Shown here piece by piece: positions 13,400 to 14,150 of a stretch of 14,150 nt of DNA. Location: the NCBI GenBank assembly GCA_035294565.1, contig DATGKR010000114.1, positions 1-14,150 of the forward strand. The letters run 5' to 3'. The notes under the pieces were generated by a model that saw only the letters and a list, made by a program, of their open reading frames with translations, was not told the DNA's origin and did not search any database. Position 1 is the first letter of the stretch; every line of letters begins with the position of its first letter. The DNA comes from DATGKR01 sp035294565 (GTDB lineage Bacteria > Actinomycetota > Acidimicrobiia > Acidimicrobiales > Palsa-688). The position numbers and the translations under genes are program-made.

Positions 13400-14150
13400 G
13401 TGCCAGCAGACATCGAACGACTGCACGCCCGCCCCGCCGGAGAGGCCGCCGCCCCCAGGGTGACGGACCTGTTCAGGTCCCTCGACGAGGCGGAGGTGGG
13501 CCGCAAGCACTGGCTGACTGTGTTCACCGCCGGCATGGGCTTCTTCACCGACGCCTACGACCTGTTCATCATCGGCACGGTCACGGTGCTCTTGACCCCG
13601 ATCTTCCACCTGAGCACCAACCAGATCTCCCTCCTCAACTCGGCGTCGCTGCTCGCCTCGGTCGCCGGCGCGCTCACCTTCGGCCGGCTCATGGACCGGC
13701 TCGGCCGCAAGCGCATGTACGGCCTGGAGGTGACCATCCTCGTGGCCGGCGCCATCCTCACCGCCTTCGCCTGGAACTTCGCCTCCCTCTTCGCCTTCCG
13801 CCTGATCGTCGGCTACGGCGTCGGCGGCGACTATGCCACCTCGGCTGTGATCACCTCCGAGTACGCCGGCAAGCGATCGCGCGGGCGCCTGGTCGGCTCG
13901 GTGTTCGCCATGCAGGGCCTGGGTCTCTTGGCCGGGCCGGCCATCGCCTCGATCTTCCTCGGCGCCGGGGTGCCCAACGGGATCGCCTGGCGGCTCATGC
14001 TCGGCCTCGGCGCCGTCCCCGCCGCGTCGGTGATCTACCTGCGGCGAAAGATCCGCGAGACGCCCCGCTTCACTCTCAGCGTCAAGGGCGACCTCGAAGC
14101 GACGGCCACCACCGTCGAGTGGGTCACCGGCCGCCAGGCGGCGGCGCCCG
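13400..14150 (+). CDS. MFS transporter, phosphate:H+ symporter (PHS) type, 3' end outside window
   Basis: The frame is open from GTG at 13400 to the window end (250 codons). After a soluble lead of about 35 residues comes 'RKHWLTVFTAGMGFFTDAYD' (35-54) and 'LFIIGTVTVLLTPIF', the first membrane helix with the G-F-F-x-D-A-Y-D-L-F signature of Pho84/PHS-type carriers. Then follow the MFS loop motif 'GRLMDRLGRKRMYG', 'LIVGYGVGGDYATSAVITSE' and 'RGRLVGSVFAMQGLGLLAGP', also like PHS carriers, and a further helix before the cut. Five to six helices are present. The likely job is import of phosphate with protons, supported by the Pho-box-like array upstream; an organic-acid or sugar substrate is not excluded. 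GTG at 13460 is an alternative start. No Shine-Dalgarno precedes 13400. Confidence 0.85.
   Translation, partial: MPADIERLHARPAGEAAAPRVTDLFRSLDEAEVGRKHWLTVFTAGMGFFTDAYDLFIIGTVTVLLTPIFHLSTNQISLLNSASLLASVAGALTFGRLMDRLGRKRMYGLEVTILVAGAILTAFAWNFASLFAFRLIVGYGVGGDYATSAVITSEYAGKRSRGRLVGSVFAMQGLGLLAGPAIASIFLGAGVPNGIAWRLMLGLGAVPAASVIYLRRKIRETPRFTLSVKGDLEATATTVEWVTGRQAAAP

Noticed and set aside
1..14150. CRISPR arrays, tRNA or rRNA genes, insertion sequences, prophage integration sites
   Set aside because: No spaced identical repeats, cloverleaf-like or rRNA-like stretches, transposase motifs or terminal inverted repeats were seen on reading. A covariance-model scan would be the decisive test for small RNAs.

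Overview
The window is very GC-rich (roughly 70-75% over most genes, with G or C at nearly every third codon position). It uses many GTG starts and packs its genes with 4-base ATGA/GTGA overlaps. With the actinobacterial gene families present (a Septum_form-type lipoprotein, a Cys-type HypC variant, Pho-box-like repeats), this points to a chromosome of a high-GC actinobacterium, possibly of the Acidimicrobiia/Thermoleophilia kind. That placement is inference; no rRNA or tRNA is present to settle it.

Left half, minus strand (about 7922 down to 1). This is one end of a contractile injection system locus (eCIS, a phage-tail-like particle). Read in the direction of transcription it holds: a membrane-anchored amidase_3-type cell-wall hydrolase; an unrecognised 377-residue protein; a Septum_form-like lipoprotein; a DUF4280 PAAR-like tip protein; a ~200-base AT-richer gap; the tail sheath; the first tail tube protein; a tail-assembly-chaperone-like protein; a 56-residue DUF6760-like protein; a second tube-family protein; and a very Pro/Ala/Arg-rich open frame that runs off the left edge. 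The tube-to-left-edge genes are chained by stop/start overlaps. LysM adaptor, VgrG-like spike, gp25, baseplate, AAA ATPase and tape measure genes are not in the window and would be expected further left.

Right half, plus strand (7970 to 13304). A compact operon for [NiFe]-hydrogenase maturation: a nicotinamidase-family hydrolase, a SIS-like domain fused to HypC, a second SIS protein of the phosphoheptose-isomerase family that has lost its catalytic residues, HypE (ending in the cyanide-carrying cysteine) and HypF. HypA, HypB, HypD and the hydrogenase subunits are absent. HypF and HypE make the nickel-iron site's cyanide ligands, and HypC (with a HypD encoded elsewhere) assembles the Fe(CN)2CO group.

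Right edge (13305 to 14150). A Pho-box-like array of four consecutive 11-base units precedes the start of an MFS transporter of the phosphate:H+ symporter type, truncated by the window end. The regulatory motif and the transporter family support each other.

The amidase and nicotinamidase genes diverge from a 47-base gap that holds an almost symmetric -10 element. No CRISPR, tRNA, rRNA or insertion sequence was seen. Strongest leads: the Pho-box array, the SIS-HypC fusion beside a catalytically degenerate SIS paralogue, the amidase lacking a zinc histidine next to an injection system, and the basic low-complexity protein at the end of the eCIS operon.
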